From Methanosarcina sp. (GTDB lineage: Archaea > Halobacteriota > Methanosarcinia > Methanosarcinales > Methanosarcinaceae): a stretch of DNA of 5,907 bases. Shown here in pieces: positions 1 through 5,907 of the stretch (the stretch's first letter is position 1; the number at the start of each line of letters is the position of its first letter). Under the pieces are notes generated by a model. It worked only from the letters and a program-made list of their open reading frames with translations. It was not told the origin of the DNA and made no database searches. The stretch is taken from positions 1 through 5,907 of the forward strand of contig DUIO01000264.1 of the NCBI GenBank assembly GCA_013330315.1, in the 5' to 3' direction. Both the position numbers and the translations under genes were made by a program.

Positions 1-656
1 TCGACCTCGGTATGGCTATAGGAGCGGATGTTTCCCAGGGAGCTCCAAGTGACGCTCTTGAGTATACAGCTGCAGCAGGAGGAGTTGCCTGTCTTATCGG
101 GAGAAAAGAATCCGAGATTGCTGCCATCATCGAAGATACATACTCTTTTACAACAGATACTCCTGACTTCTGGAGAAGGGAAGGAATGCCTTACCCCGAA
201 CACGGAGGACGTTTTACGGGAGACCCCGGGTACTTCAAGCACGTAACAAACGGCGCAAAAGGTCTGCTTGAAAAACTCGGGACAAAGCCTGAAGATTATG
301 ATTATGCAGTCTTCCACCAGCCGAATGGAAAATTCCCGAGCAAGGCTGCAAAGATGCTGGGGTTCACAAAAGCTCAGATCACTCCCGGACTTGTTGTTCC
401 GAAAATAGGAAACACCTATTCGGGCTCCTGTCTGATGGGAATTGCTGCAACCCTTGACCAGGCAAAGCCAGGGGACAGGATATTTGCAACCGCCTTCGGG
501 TCAGGAGCAGGGTCTGACGCATTCAGCATAACAGTTACTGACAGGATTGAGGAAATCCGAAACAGGGCTCCGACGGTTTCCGAACTTATAAAGGATCCTG
601 TATACATCGACTACGCAAGGTACGCCAGGCATAAAGGCAAGATCCGCCTGGCTTGA
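1..656 (+). CDS. Hydroxymethylglutaryl-CoA synthase, archaeal type (3' part, cut by window start)
   Basis: Condenses acetyl-CoA with acetoacetyl-CoA to HMG-CoA, the committed condensation of the mevalonate pathway that supplies isoprenoid chains for archaeal membrane lipids; cytosolic. The reading frame is open from base 3, so the ATG at 12 is internal and the gene starts upstream of the window. The 217 visible residues are roughly the last three fifths of a family usually about 350 residues long. Visible landmarks are the [17 protein letters not shown] stretch, the catalytic-His motif FHQPNGKFP (His codon at 315-317), the KIGNTYSGS motif and the glycine-rich [11 protein letters not shown] segment near the C-terminus. 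The catalytic Cys and Glu are expected in the missing N-terminal part. It stops with TGA 16 bases before the thiolase ATG, so the two are clearly co-transcribed. The assignment rests on recognised motifs plus the thiolase/DUF35 neighbours; confusion with a FabH-type ketoacyl synthase is unlikely. Confidence 0.93.
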   Translation, partial: DLGMAIGADVSQGAPSDALEYTAAAGGVACLIGRKESEIAAIIEDTYSFTTDTPDFWRREGMPYPEHGGRFTGDPGYFKHVTNGAKGLLEKLGTKPEDYDYAVFHQPNGKFPSKAAKMLGFTKAQITPGLVVPKIGNTYSGSCLMGIAATLDQAKPGDRIFATAFGSGAGSDAFSITVTDRIEEIRNRAPTVSELIKDPVYIDYARYARHKGKIRLA

Positions 657-672
657 AAACGGGGTGAGTATA

Positions 673-1845
673 ATGAGAGACGTAGCAATTATCGGAGTAA
701 AGAATACCAAATTCGGTGAACTCTGGGAACGCTCTTTAAGAGACATAGTTGTAGAAGCCGGAATCGGAGCAATTGAAGATGCAGCTGTAAGTGGAAAAGA
801 TATTGATGCCCTTTACATTGGAAATATGAGTGGAGGGCGCTTTGTTGAGCAAGAACACATAGGAGCTCTTATTGCGGACTATTCCGGGCTTTCAAGGAAC
901 CTTCACGTCCCGGCTACCAGAGTGGAGGCCGCCTGTGCGTCCGGAGGGCTTGCCCTGCGCCAGGCTATAATGTCCGTAGCTTCAGGTTACAGTGACATTG
1001 TAGTTGCAGCAGGTGCAGAGAAAATGACAGATGTAGGGTCCGAAGAAGCATCCTCAGCTCTTGCAGCAGCTGCTGACCGTGAATGGGAAGGCATGGCAGG
1101 AGCAACATTCCCAGGTCTTTATGCAATGATTGCAAAGCTGCACATGCATAGGTACGGAACCACAAGCGAGCAGCTTGCAGAAGTGGCCGTAAAGAACCAC
1201 AAAAATGGTTCTTTTAATCCAATTGCTCAGTATAAGAACGTGATCACCGTAGATGATGTGCTGAAATCAATAATGGTGGCCGATCCATTACATATCTTTG
1301 ACTGCTCCCCGATAACGGACGGAGCGTCAGCACTTGTCCTGGCGCCTGCAGAAATCGCCCACAAGTATACCGATACTCCCATTTACATTAAGGCAACAGC
1401 ACAGGCAAGTGACACGATTGCCCTGCATGACAGAAGAGATATCACAACCCTTGATGCAACCGTAATGGCTGCAAAGCGGGCATATTCTATGGCAAAACTG
1501 GCCCCTCAGGATATCGACCTTGTCGAAGTACATGACTGCTTTACCATTGCTGAGATCTGTGCAATTGAAGACCTCGGTTTTGCTGAGAAAGGTAAAGGCG
1601 GGATTGTCACCGCAAACGGAGAAACTGCAATCGGGGGCAGGATTCCTGTTAACACATCCGGCGGTCTGAAGGCATGCGGACATCCCGTAGGAGCAACAGG
1701 TATAAAGCAGGCTGTAGAAGTCGTAACCCAGCTGCGCGGAGATGCAGGTAAGCGCCAAGTTGCAGGAGCCGAGTACGGGATGACCCATAATGTAGGAGGG
1801 TCTGGAGCGACAGCAGTAGTACATATTTTCTCGAGGGAGAGGTGA
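673..1845 (+). CDS. Acetyl-CoA C-acetyltransferase (acetoacetyl-CoA thiolase, archaeal/SCP2-like)
   Basis: Joins two acetyl-CoA to acetoacetyl-CoA, the thermodynamically unfavourable first step of the mevalonate pathway. The product is 390 residues, normal for thiolases. The nucleophilic Cys is C88 in VEAACASGG; the second-domain signature is HDCF at 287-290; the catalytic His is H337 in CGHPVGATG; the C-terminal loop reads HNVGGSG (372-378). The usual CxG motif with a second Cys is absent, as in SCP2-type and archaeal thiolases, where family knowledge suggests that the Cys of HDCF (C289) or nearby His residues take over acid-base duty. An in-frame GTG at 664 would add three residues, but the ATG at 673 has the ribosome-binding sequence GGGGTGA (661-667) five bases upstream and begins the conserved MRDVAIIGV strand, so I chose it. 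It lies 16 bases after HMG-CoA synthase and 6 bases before the DUF35 gene, the classic archaeal trio. Confidence 0.94.
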   Translation: MRDVAIIGVKNTKFGELWERSLRDIVVEAGIGAIEDAAVSGKDIDALYIGNMSGGRFVEQEHIGALIADYSGLSRNLHVPATRVEAACASGGLALRQAIMSVASGYSDIVVAAGAEKMTDVGSEEASSALAAAADREWEGMAGATFPGLYAMIAKLHMHRYGTTSEQLAEVAVKNHKNGSFNPIAQYKNVITVDDVLKSIMVADPLHIFDCSPITDGASALVLAPAEIAHKYTDTPIYIKATAQASDTIALHDRRDITTLDATVMAAKRAYSMAKLAPQDIDLVEVHDCFTIAEICAIEDLGFAEKGKGGIVTANGETAIGGRIPVNTSGGLKACGHPVGATGIKQAVEVVTQLRGDAGKRQVAGAEYGMTHNVGGSGATAVVHIFSRER

Positions 1846-1851
1846 TATCCG

Positions 1852-2250
1852 ATGTCCTCTGTTCCAAGATTCTGGAGAAACCTCGGCAGCAGGTACAACC
1901 TTGAAGGAACCCGCTGCAAGGAATGCGGGGAATATTTTTATCCCCCACGCAATGTTTGTGTAAACTGCAGGCGTATGGGCGAACTTGAACCATTCAAATT
2001 CAAAGGCACAGGCGAAATCGTAAGTTATACTTTGATTCATACTGCTGCTGAAGGCTTTGAAGGCCAGGCTCCGTATACTCTTGCAATTATCAAACTGGAT
2101 GAGGGACCCCAACTAACTTCTCAAGTAGTTGGCAATCCTGATAAAATCCAGATTGGAACACGGGTCAAGTCCGTGTTCAGAAAGCTCGGGGAAGACGGTG
2201 ACCGCGGAATGATTTACTACGGCACCAAATTCGTCCCTGTAGATGCCTGA
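1852..2250 (+). CDS. DUF35 zinc-ribbon/OB-fold protein, bridging subunit of the thiolase/HMG-CoA synthase complex
   Basis: A 132-residue protein with the two-part DUF35 architecture. An N-terminal helix (about 5-17) is followed by a rubredoxin-like zinc ribbon with C22-x2-C25 and C36-x2-C39, then an OB fold from about residue 45 (FKGTGEIVSYTLIH) to the end (YYGTKFVPV). In methanogens the homologous protein holds acetoacetyl-CoA thiolase and HMG-CoA synthase together and offers a shared binding slot for the CoA pantetheine arm, so that acetoacetyl-CoA is passed without release. That role is from family knowledge; the sequence shows the fold, intact cysteines and gene order. The ribosome-binding site GGTGAT (1841-1846) overlaps the TGA stop of the thiolase gene and sits five bases before the ATG, which implies translational coupling and near-equal subunit output. 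Other DUF35 proteins serve acyl-CoA enzymes elsewhere, but here the neighbours settle the partner. Confidence 0.92.
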   Translation: MSSVPRFWRNLGSRYNLEGTRCKECGEYFYPPRNVCVNCRRMGELEPFKFKGTGEIVSYTLIHTAAEGFEGQAPYTLAIIKLDEGPQLTSQVVGNPDKIQIGTRVKSVFRKLGEDGDRGMIYYGTKFVPVDA

Positions 2251-2325
2251 TGTCTCCGGATTTCACCCGTGTGACCCCAACATTTAATAACGGATTGAAT
2301 TAACCATGATTTAACCGGAGATGTC
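2249..2325 (+). repeat. Inverted repeat across the DUF35-CYTH gap
   Basis: The arms are GATGTCTCCGG (2249-2259) and CCGGAGATGTC (2315-2325). In RNA they can form an 11-pair stem that includes two G-U pairs, closing a 55-base loop. The right arm contains the GGAG (2317-2320) that is the best ribosome-binding site for the CYTH gene. The arms also share the direct repeat GATGTCT (2249-2255 and 2320-2326). A smaller hairpin TCAC-CCGT-GTGA (2263-2274) lies in the loop. Seen in sequence; any function is inferred. Confidence 0.4.
2281..2292 (+). promoter_or_regulatory. Possible weak TATA box for the CYTH gene
   Basis: CATTTAATAA (2281-2290) is the most TATA-like element in the DUF35-CYTH gap. It would place transcription start near 2312-2316 and give a leader of about 20 bases to the ATG at 2333. 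The match is imperfect, and read-through from the mevalonate operon is an alternative. Confidence 0.3.
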
Positions 2326-2332
2326 TGGAATT

Positions 2333-2863
2333 ATGATTGAAGTGGAAGTCAAGGTAAGAGCGGATCATTCAAAGATCCGCCCTCTTCTTATTGAAATGGG
2401 GGCAAGTAAAATTGGGATTGAAGAACAATCAGATGTTTATTTTGCAGCTCCCTACCGGGACTTTGCAAAAACCGATGAGGCGTTAAGGATCCGCTCTCTT
2501 GGTGGGCAGGCCATATTGACCTACAAAGGTCCTAAACTTGATAAAGTTTCCAAAACCCGAGTAGAGCTCGAAACACCTGTTGATGGAATTATTACGGCAA
2601 AAATCTTTCATGCGCTGGGCTTTCAGAAAGCCGGTGAAGTCCTCAAAAAAAGGGAAATTTTCAGGGCAGAGGAGATAATAGTCTGTCTTGACAGAGTTGA
2701 AGGTCTCGGGGAGTTTCTGGAAGTAGAGCTTGATGTACCGGACGAAATAAATCTTGAAAGCTCAAGGGCCAGATTATTTAAATTTTTATCTCAGTTTGGC
2801 CTGGGCGAAAATGATTCTATTCGGACTTCTTACCTTGAAATGGTGCTGGAAAAAATAAATTAA
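2333..2863 (+). CDS. CYTH-domain protein (CyaB-like adenylate cyclase / triphosphatase family)
   Basis: A 176-residue single-domain CYTH protein, which folds as a triphosphate-binding beta tunnel. The defining ExExK motif is E3-V-E5-V-K7 right at the start. Further tunnel residues are visible: R52 and R54 in ALRIR, K65 in TYKGPK, R76/E78/E80 in KTRVELE, K105/K106/R107, D120, and E127/E130/E132 in GEFLEVEL. The set of charges looks intact, so the protein should bind metal and a polyphosphate. Database names for relatives are class IV adenylate cyclase (CyaB), thiamine triphosphatase or inorganic triphosphatase, and the sequence alone does not choose among them. I placed the start at the ATG at 2333. 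The upstream in-frame ATG at 2321 would directly abut its only GGAG and add residues before the conserved first strand, whereas GGAG at 2317-2320 sits at a usable distance from 2333. It lies 82 bases after the mevalonate operon on the same strand, perhaps partly co-transcribed. Confidence 0.85.
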   Translation: MIEVEVKVRADHSKIRPLLIEMGASKIGIEEQSDVYFAAPYRDFAKTDEALRIRSLGGQAILTYKGPKLDKVSKTRVELETPVDGIITAKIFHALGFQKAGEVLKKREIFRAEEIIVCLDRVEGLGEFLEVELDVPDEINLESSRARLFKFLSQFGLGENDSIRTSYLEMVLEKIN

Positions 2864-2907
2864 AGCTGCTTCAGGCTTAACGCTCTGGAATTTTTAACTA
2901 TTTTGTT
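2861..2907 (+). terminator. Probable terminator region after the CYTH gene
   Basis: Just after the TAA stop there is a weak hairpin (AAGC at 2863-2866 with GCTT at 2875-2878), followed by T-runs at 2891-2895 and 2902-2905. Archaeal RNA polymerase commonly stops in such oligo-T stretches. A second T-run lies at 2943-2948. The hairpin is poor, so the support is mostly the T-runs and the promoter that follows. Confidence 0.3.
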
Positions 2908-2996
2908 TGTGAGCTAAAAGGCTTTTCTTACTTCAACATTTCTTTTTTGTGTCCGGACTGCACACCACTAATTCTAAATTTTTGTATATGAACGGA

Positions 2997-3011
2997 CTAA
3001 AATTTTATATA
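2997..3011 (+). promoter_or_regulatory. TATA box/BRE of the pilin-like gene
   Basis: TTTTATATA (3003-3011) preceded by an A-rich BRE-like ACTAAAA (2996-3002) is a good archaeal box A. It predicts a transcript start near 3033-3037 and a leader of about 25 bases to the ATG at 3060. A second AT-rich stretch (TATTTTATA, 3026-3034) lies closer and is less likely because it leaves almost no leader. The spacer from 2864 also holds a GTCCGGAC palindrome at 2951-2958 and CGGACT again at 2993-2998, next to this box. Confidence 0.55.
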
Positions 3012-3059
3012 CCGCTAACTGCTAGTATTTTATAACTAACTTTTATTTTGGGGTGGAAA

Positions 3060-3524
3060 ATGAGTGCAGCAGAGATTTTATATAACAGTAAAGCTATCTC
3101 GCCGGTCTTTGGGGTTGCTTTATTAGTTCTTTTAACTGTTGTTTTTGCATATGCCATAGGTTCCAGCAGCATTACTGGAATTTTGCAGTCATATTCCACA
3201 GGTCTTGGAATGGGTGGCAGGCTCGACAGTGGTGAGCTTGAAGGAAATACGATAAAGCTTGAACACAATGGTGGAGAGCCATTTGCATTTCAAAATGATA
3301 CGAAAGTAGTCGTAGAAGTTGAGGGAGATAGTTTCGAACTGAACATTTCCCATTTATATGGTACAACCCTGACTGCCGGAGATACTGTAACCCTTTACCT
3401 GACTCCCAGATATCCTGAAGACATCGGCAAACTTGATACTGTTACTGCAGGAGATAAGATCGTTCTCAAGGTAGTTGACGGGCAGAAGAGACTTATGGTC
3501 TTAAGGCAGGAAGTAGTCGTCTGA
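3060..3524 (+). CDS. Type IV pilin-like secreted/anchored protein (DUF1628/archaeal Pilin_N family)
   Basis: A 154-residue protein with a class III (prepilin) signal peptide. The leader of 12 residues ends NSKA, is probably cut by a PibD/FlaK-type prepilin peptidase before ISPVFGVALL, and is followed by a hydrophobic helix to about residue 33. The SPV-x-GV signature marks the archaeal pilin N-terminal family. Residues 60-154 look beta-rich and hold two N-glycosylation sequons (N79-D-T, N95-I-S). The glutamate at mature position 5 common in bacterial pilins is Phe here, as is usual for this archaeal group. The ATG at 3060 follows the strong ribosome-binding site GGGGTGG (3050-3056) by three bases; the in-frame TTG at 3048 lies at that site and is not the start. 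The protein should sit on the outer face of the membrane, either as a pilus subunit or as a membrane-anchored surface protein. No pilus assembly gene is in view, so its partner machinery is elsewhere. Confidence 0.82.
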   Translation: MSAAEILYNSKAISPVFGVALLVLLTVVFAYAIGSSSITGILQSYSTGLGMGGRLDSGELEGNTIKLEHNGGEPFAFQNDTKVVVEVEGDSFELNISHLYGTTLTAGDTVTLYLTPRYPEDIGKLDTVTAGDKIVLKVVDGQKRLMVLRQEVVV

Positions 3525-3536
3525 TCACTTCCTGCC
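3505..3536 (+). terminator. Strong stem-loop around the pilin stop codon (stem-loop 1)
   Basis: GGCAGGAAGT (3505-3514) and ACTTCCTGCC (3527-3536) form a perfect 10-pair stem with a 12-base loop that contains the TGA stop (3522-3524). It is not followed directly by a T-run, so it may act in RNA 3'-end protection or processing more than as an intrinsic terminator. The structure is seen directly; the role is inferred. Confidence 0.5.
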
Positions 3537-3539
3537 ATA

Positions 3540-3576
3540 CGTCTTTATGCCCATATGCAGAGTGGGCATGAAGGCG
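3540..3576 (+). terminator. Second stem-loop after the pilin gene (stem-loop 2)
   Basis: CTTTATGCCCA (3543-3553) pairs with TGGGCATGAAG (3563-3573) across a 9-base loop with one G-U pair. Three more pairs outward (C3540-G3576, G3541-C3575, U3542-G3574) make a stem of about 14 pairs. It begins four bases after stem-loop 1 ends and precedes the T-rich region. Being an inverted repeat in a convergent gap, it would also fold in any metG transcript reading leftward this far. Confidence 0.45.
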
Positions 3577-3620
3577 AATACCAAGCTTTTGTTTTGAACT
3601 GTTTTAGTCAGAACCTTAAC

Positions 3621-3692
3621 TTTATATTCTTTTATGTTTCTACGTTTTTATATTTTTATTCCATTCTATTTCTATTTCTATTTCTATTTTTT
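3621..3692 (+). terminator. T-rich termination tract downstream of the pilin gene
   Basis: This plus-strand stretch is very T-rich, with T-runs at 3645-3649, 3653-3657 and 3687-3692 among others. It is the expected form of an archaeal transcription stop for the pilin mRNA, whose 3' UTR would then carry both stem-loops. On the minus strand the same stretch is A-rich and would not serve metG as an oligo-T stop. Confidence 0.45.
3665..3688. repeat. Short tandem repeat (TCTATT)x4
   Basis: Four perfect copies of the 6-base unit TCTATT, running straight into a T-run. It lies 10 bases beyond the stop codon of metG, in the gap between convergent genes. Confidence 0.9.
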
Positions 3693-3697
3693 ATAAT

Positions 3698-5833
3698 TCA
3701 CCTGATCCTGGACCCCGGCTTTATCTCTTTATCCGGCATCAGGGCTGACACGATTGCTCCTCCGTCATCAGCTGCGAGCATCATGCCGTTAGATTCAACT
3801 CCGCAGAGTTTGGCAGGTTTCAGATTAGCGAGTATGATTACGGACTTGCCGACAAGTTCTTCGGGAGTATAATATGAAGCCATGCCTGCAACAAGCTGCC
3901 TCGGCTTTTCCTCTCCTATATCCACTTCAATCCTCAGGAGTTTTTTTGACTTCTTTATGGGTTCAGCAAGGAGTACCTTTCCTACCCTGATGTCAAGTTT
4001 TGCAAAGTCATCGTAATCGATCATGGGAAGAGTTTCGATCTGTACTTTTTCTTCTGCCTTTATGGTTTCTCCGGTTTTTTCAGCTGCCTTTGCCTCTTCA
4101 GAAGGTCCCATTCCTTCGGACTTTGAGGGTTCCTTTCCATTTCCTTTTGCTGCATTTTTCTTTGCATTCGCAGCTGCTACACGCTGATTTGCAATCTCTT
4201 CCATTTTTCCTATCCTGTCATCTTCCAGCTTCGTAAAGAGAATTTCAGGTTTTGCAAGCTTTATGCCCACTTTCAGGGGTACGAGAGCTTCTTCATAATT
4301 AGTGGCATGTATATCACTTTCATGCCCAAGCTCTTTCCATGCTTCTTCCATAGTCTGAGGGAGCACGGGTTCAAATATAAGGCTCAGGGCTTTTACGAGA
4401 TGAAGGCAATTATAGACAACCTGTCCGCATGCCGCTTTGTCCTCTTTTATCAGCTTCCAAGGCTCGTGAGACTGGAAGTAAGTGTTTCCGAAAGATGCAA
4501 GAGTCATTGCAGAATCAACAGCTTTCTTGAACTCGTATTCAGCCATTGCAGCTTTGACTTCTGTCAGAGTCTTTTCTATTTCTTTCTGGATTTCAGGCTC
4601 CAGTTTTCCTTCCGGGACTTCTCCATAGTTCTTGAAAGCAAAGAGCATTGTCCTGTAAAGGAAATTTCCGAGTACCGCTACCAGCTCTGTATTAATCTTT
4701 TCCTGAAGCACGCGCCAGGAGAAGTTCAGTTCCTTGGTATGGGATGTGTAGCTTGCAAGATAATATCTGAGAAGGTCGGGGTGGAAACCGTGCTCAAGGT
4801 AGTCTTCTCCAACCCAGACAACATAGCCTCTGGTCTTGGAGAATTTCCTGTCTTCTATCTTGACCATTCCCGAGGCTACAACGGCTGTAGGTACGGAATA
4901 TTCTGCACCGTTAAGCATGGCAGGCCAGAAAATACAATGATGGTAAGTAATGTCCCCTCCGATAAAGTGGACTATTTCTCCATCTCCTTTCCAGAACTTT
5001 TCCCAGGAATCTCCTGCCTGTGCAGCCCATTCCTCGGTAAAAGCGATATACCCTATCGGGGCATCGACCCATACGTAAACTACAAGGTCATCGTGTCCCG
5101 GGAATTTAACTCCCCATTCCAGATTCCTTGTAATGCACCAGTCCGTAAGTCCCTGCTTTACCCAGCCAAGTGCATAATTGATCGCATTGATAGTCCCTCC
5201 AAGGTCATTTGAGAGGTAGTTCATCAGGTAGTCGCTGAATTCGGAAAGTTTGAAAAAGAAATGCTCCTGCTGACGATACTCTGCAGGGCCTCCGCAAATA
5301 GTACATACCGGGTTCTGAAGCTCTCCCGGTTCAAGATGTTTTCCGCAGCCCTGGTCGCATTCATCTCCTCTGGCAGTTTCTCCGCAATGGGGGCAGGCTC
5401 CCTCAACATAGCGGTCAGGAAGAAACCGGTTGCATGCCGAGCAGTAAGCGATCTCTATGATTTTCGGGTAAACATAACCTTTTTCAATCAGCCTGTTTAC
5501 AATGTCAAGTGTCCGGTTATGATTTTCAGGGTCATCCGTTGTCCCGAATGCGTCAAAATAGACCCCAAGCTGCTTGAAAGTCTCATCAAAGTGTTTATGG
5601 TAAGTTTCCACAAGTTCTTTAGGGGTGATCCCCAGCTCTTCTGCGTTTACGACTATAGGAGTGCCGTGAGTATCCGAACCGCAGACAAAAGTAACCTCCC
5701 TTCCTTCTTTCCGCAGTGCACGGACATAAATATCGGCGGGCACATAGGTCCTGAGGTGCCCAATATGTGCCTTGCCGTTGGCATAGGGCAGGCCACAGGT
5801 AACGAGTACGGGTTTACTGGATGAGTTTGACAT
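3698..5833 (-). CDS. metG: Methionyl-tRNA synthetase with C-terminal tRNA-binding OB domain
   Basis: Charges tRNA-Met with methionine using ATP; cytosolic and essential. The protein is 711 residues from the chosen start. Class I signatures are HIGH (H23-H26 in KAHIGHL), CGSDTHGTP (51-59) and the KMSKS loop as KFSKT (330-334). The inserted zinc domain carries four cysteine pairs (C131/C134, C147/C150, C159/C163, C177/C180). The anticodon-binding helical domain shows GNFLYR (389-394) and HEPWK with W459, matching residues that read CAU in the bacterial enzyme. An Ala/Lys/Glu-rich linker (about 550-600) leads to an EMAPII/Trbp111-type OB domain (about 605-711, with LDIRVGKV and LVAGMASYY). The ATG at 5833 is preceded by GGAG (5843-5840) at six bases; the in-frame ATG at 5845 overlaps that site and would add only MEIR. 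It stands alone here, convergent with the pilin gene. Confidence 0.96.
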   Translation of the reverse strand: MSNSSSKPVLVTCGLPYANGKAHIGHLRTYVPADIYVRALRKEGREVTFVCGSDTHGTPIVVNAEELGITPKELVETYHKHFDETFKQLGVYFDAFGTTDDPENHNRTLDIVNRLIEKGYVYPKIIEIAYCSACNRFLPDRYVEGACPHCGETARGDECDQGCGKHLEPGELQNPVCTICGGPAEYRQQEHFFFKLSEFSDYLMNYLSNDLGGTINAINYALGWVKQGLTDWCITRNLEWGVKFPGHDDLVVYVWVDAPIGYIAFTEEWAAQAGDSWEKFWKGDGEIVHFIGGDITYHHCIFWPAMLNGAEYSVPTAVVASGMVKIEDRKFSKTRGYVVWVGEDYLEHGFHPDLLRYYLASYTSHTKELNFSWRVLQEKINTELVAVLGNFLYRTMLFAFKNYGEVPEGKLEPEIQKEIEKTLTEVKAAMAEYEFKKAVDSAMTLASFGNTYFQSHEPWKLIKEDKAACGQVVYNCLHLVKALSLIFEPVLPQTMEEAWKELGHESDIHATNYEEALVPLKVGIKLAKPEILFTKLEDDRIGKMEEIANQRVAAANAKKNAAKGNGKEPSKSEGMGPSEEAKAAEKTGETIKAEEKVQIETLPMIDYDDFAKLDIRVGKVLLAEPIKKSKKLLRIEVDIGEEKPRQLVAGMASYYTPEELVGKSVIILANLKPAKLCGVESNGMMLAADDGGAIVSALMPDKEIKPGSRIR

Positions 5834-5884
5834 TCTTATCTCCATATATTTTTATAAGTGTATCTCTTCTGGATGACTGCAATT

Positions 5885-5899
5885 CTGAAATATATTTCG
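5885..5899 (-). promoter_or_regulatory. metG: Probable BRE/TATA promoter of metG
   Basis: On the minus strand CGAAATATATTTC (5899-5887) gives a BRE-like CGAAA and a TATA box. It predicts a start near 5863-5867 and a leader of roughly 30 bases to the ATG at 5833. The core GAAATATATTTC is a perfect 12-base palindrome, so it could also serve a rightward gene beyond the window. A nearer AT-rich stretch, TTATAAAAATATA (5856-5844), abuts the ribosome-binding site and is probably too close. Confidence 0.5.
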
Positions 5900-5907
5900 C
5901 TATTATG

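Noticed and set aside
664..672. GTG at 664 as the thiolase start
   Set aside because: The GTG lies within the ribosome-binding sequence GGGGTGA that serves the ATG at 673, and the conserved protein starts at MRDV.
1327..2112. Open frame (261 codons) on the minus strand across the thiolase/DUF35 junction
   Set aside because: It overlaps two well-supported genes on the other strand. The protein is Cys/Ser-rich without motifs, and its span over a gene junction is chance.
2864..3059. Possible small RNA or riboswitch in the CYTH-pilin spacer
   Set aside because: Apart from the promoter, T-runs and the 8-base palindrome, I found no extended pairing or known riboswitch core in this 196-base stretch.
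3555..3872. Open frame (105 codons) on the plus strand from the convergent gap into the metG 3' end
   Set aside because: It begins inside stem-loop 2 with a non-canonical start region, and its Phe/Leu-rich middle is simply the T-rich tract and TCTATT repeat translated. It looks like a membrane segment only for that reason.
4307..5212. Long open frame (301 codons) on the plus strand opposite metG
   Set aside because: It lies wholly antisense to a MetRS frame whose motifs are intact throughout. The translation is Phe/Cys/Ser-rich with no recognisable domain and no ribosome-binding site evident, so it is a shadow of metG codon use.
5261..5824. Open frame (187 codons) on the plus strand opposite the metG 5' half
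   Set aside because: Same situation: antisense to the HIGH and zinc-domain coding region, with no family features.
5834..5845. ATG at 5845 as the metG start
   Set aside because: That ATG overlaps the GGAG used by the ATG at 5833 and adds only four residues before a poorly conserved Ser-rich N-terminus. It cannot be fully excluded.

Overview
The window looks like chromosomal DNA of a methanogenic archaeon, most likely a Methanosarcina species. The gene content supports this: archaeal-type HMG-CoA synthase, thiolase and DUF35 in a row, an archaeal MetRS with a fused C-terminal tRNA-binding OB domain, and an archaeal class III (prepilin-type) signal peptide. So do the GGTGA/GGAG ribosome-binding sites, the A/T-rich TATA boxes and the moderate GC content with AT-rich intergenic regions. 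None of the six stop codons seen is TAG, which fits, but does not prove, a genome that reserves UAG for pyrrolysine.

Layout: bases 1-2250 are a tight plus-strand operon for the first steps of the mevalonate route to archaeal lipids. It holds the 3' part of HMG-CoA synthase (cut by the window edge), an acetoacetyl-CoA thiolase of the SCP2/archaeal type (start reassigned to 673), and a small zinc-ribbon/OB-fold DUF35 protein. From family knowledge these three products form one enzyme complex in which DUF35 bridges thiolase and synthase and acetoacetyl-CoA is passed directly between them. After an 82-base gap comes a plus-strand CYTH (CyaB-like) triphosphate-binding protein at 2333-2863. After an AT-rich spacer with a good TATA box lies a single type IV pilin-like protein (DUF1628/Pilin_N family) at 3060-3524. 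On the minus strand, convergent with it, is methionyl-tRNA synthetase (3698-5833), whose promoter lies at the right edge of the window.

No transposon, CRISPR array, tRNA or rRNA was seen. The genes are families with known folds, and I do not see an obviously new multigene system. The least ordinary features are in the non-coding or junction sequence. Two strong stem-loops stand back to back at the 3' end of the pilin gene, the first wrapped around its stop codon. They are followed by a T-rich tract holding a four-copy TCTATT microsatellite. An inverted repeat around the DUF35-CYTH gap could also hide the CYTH ribosome-binding site in read-through RNA.
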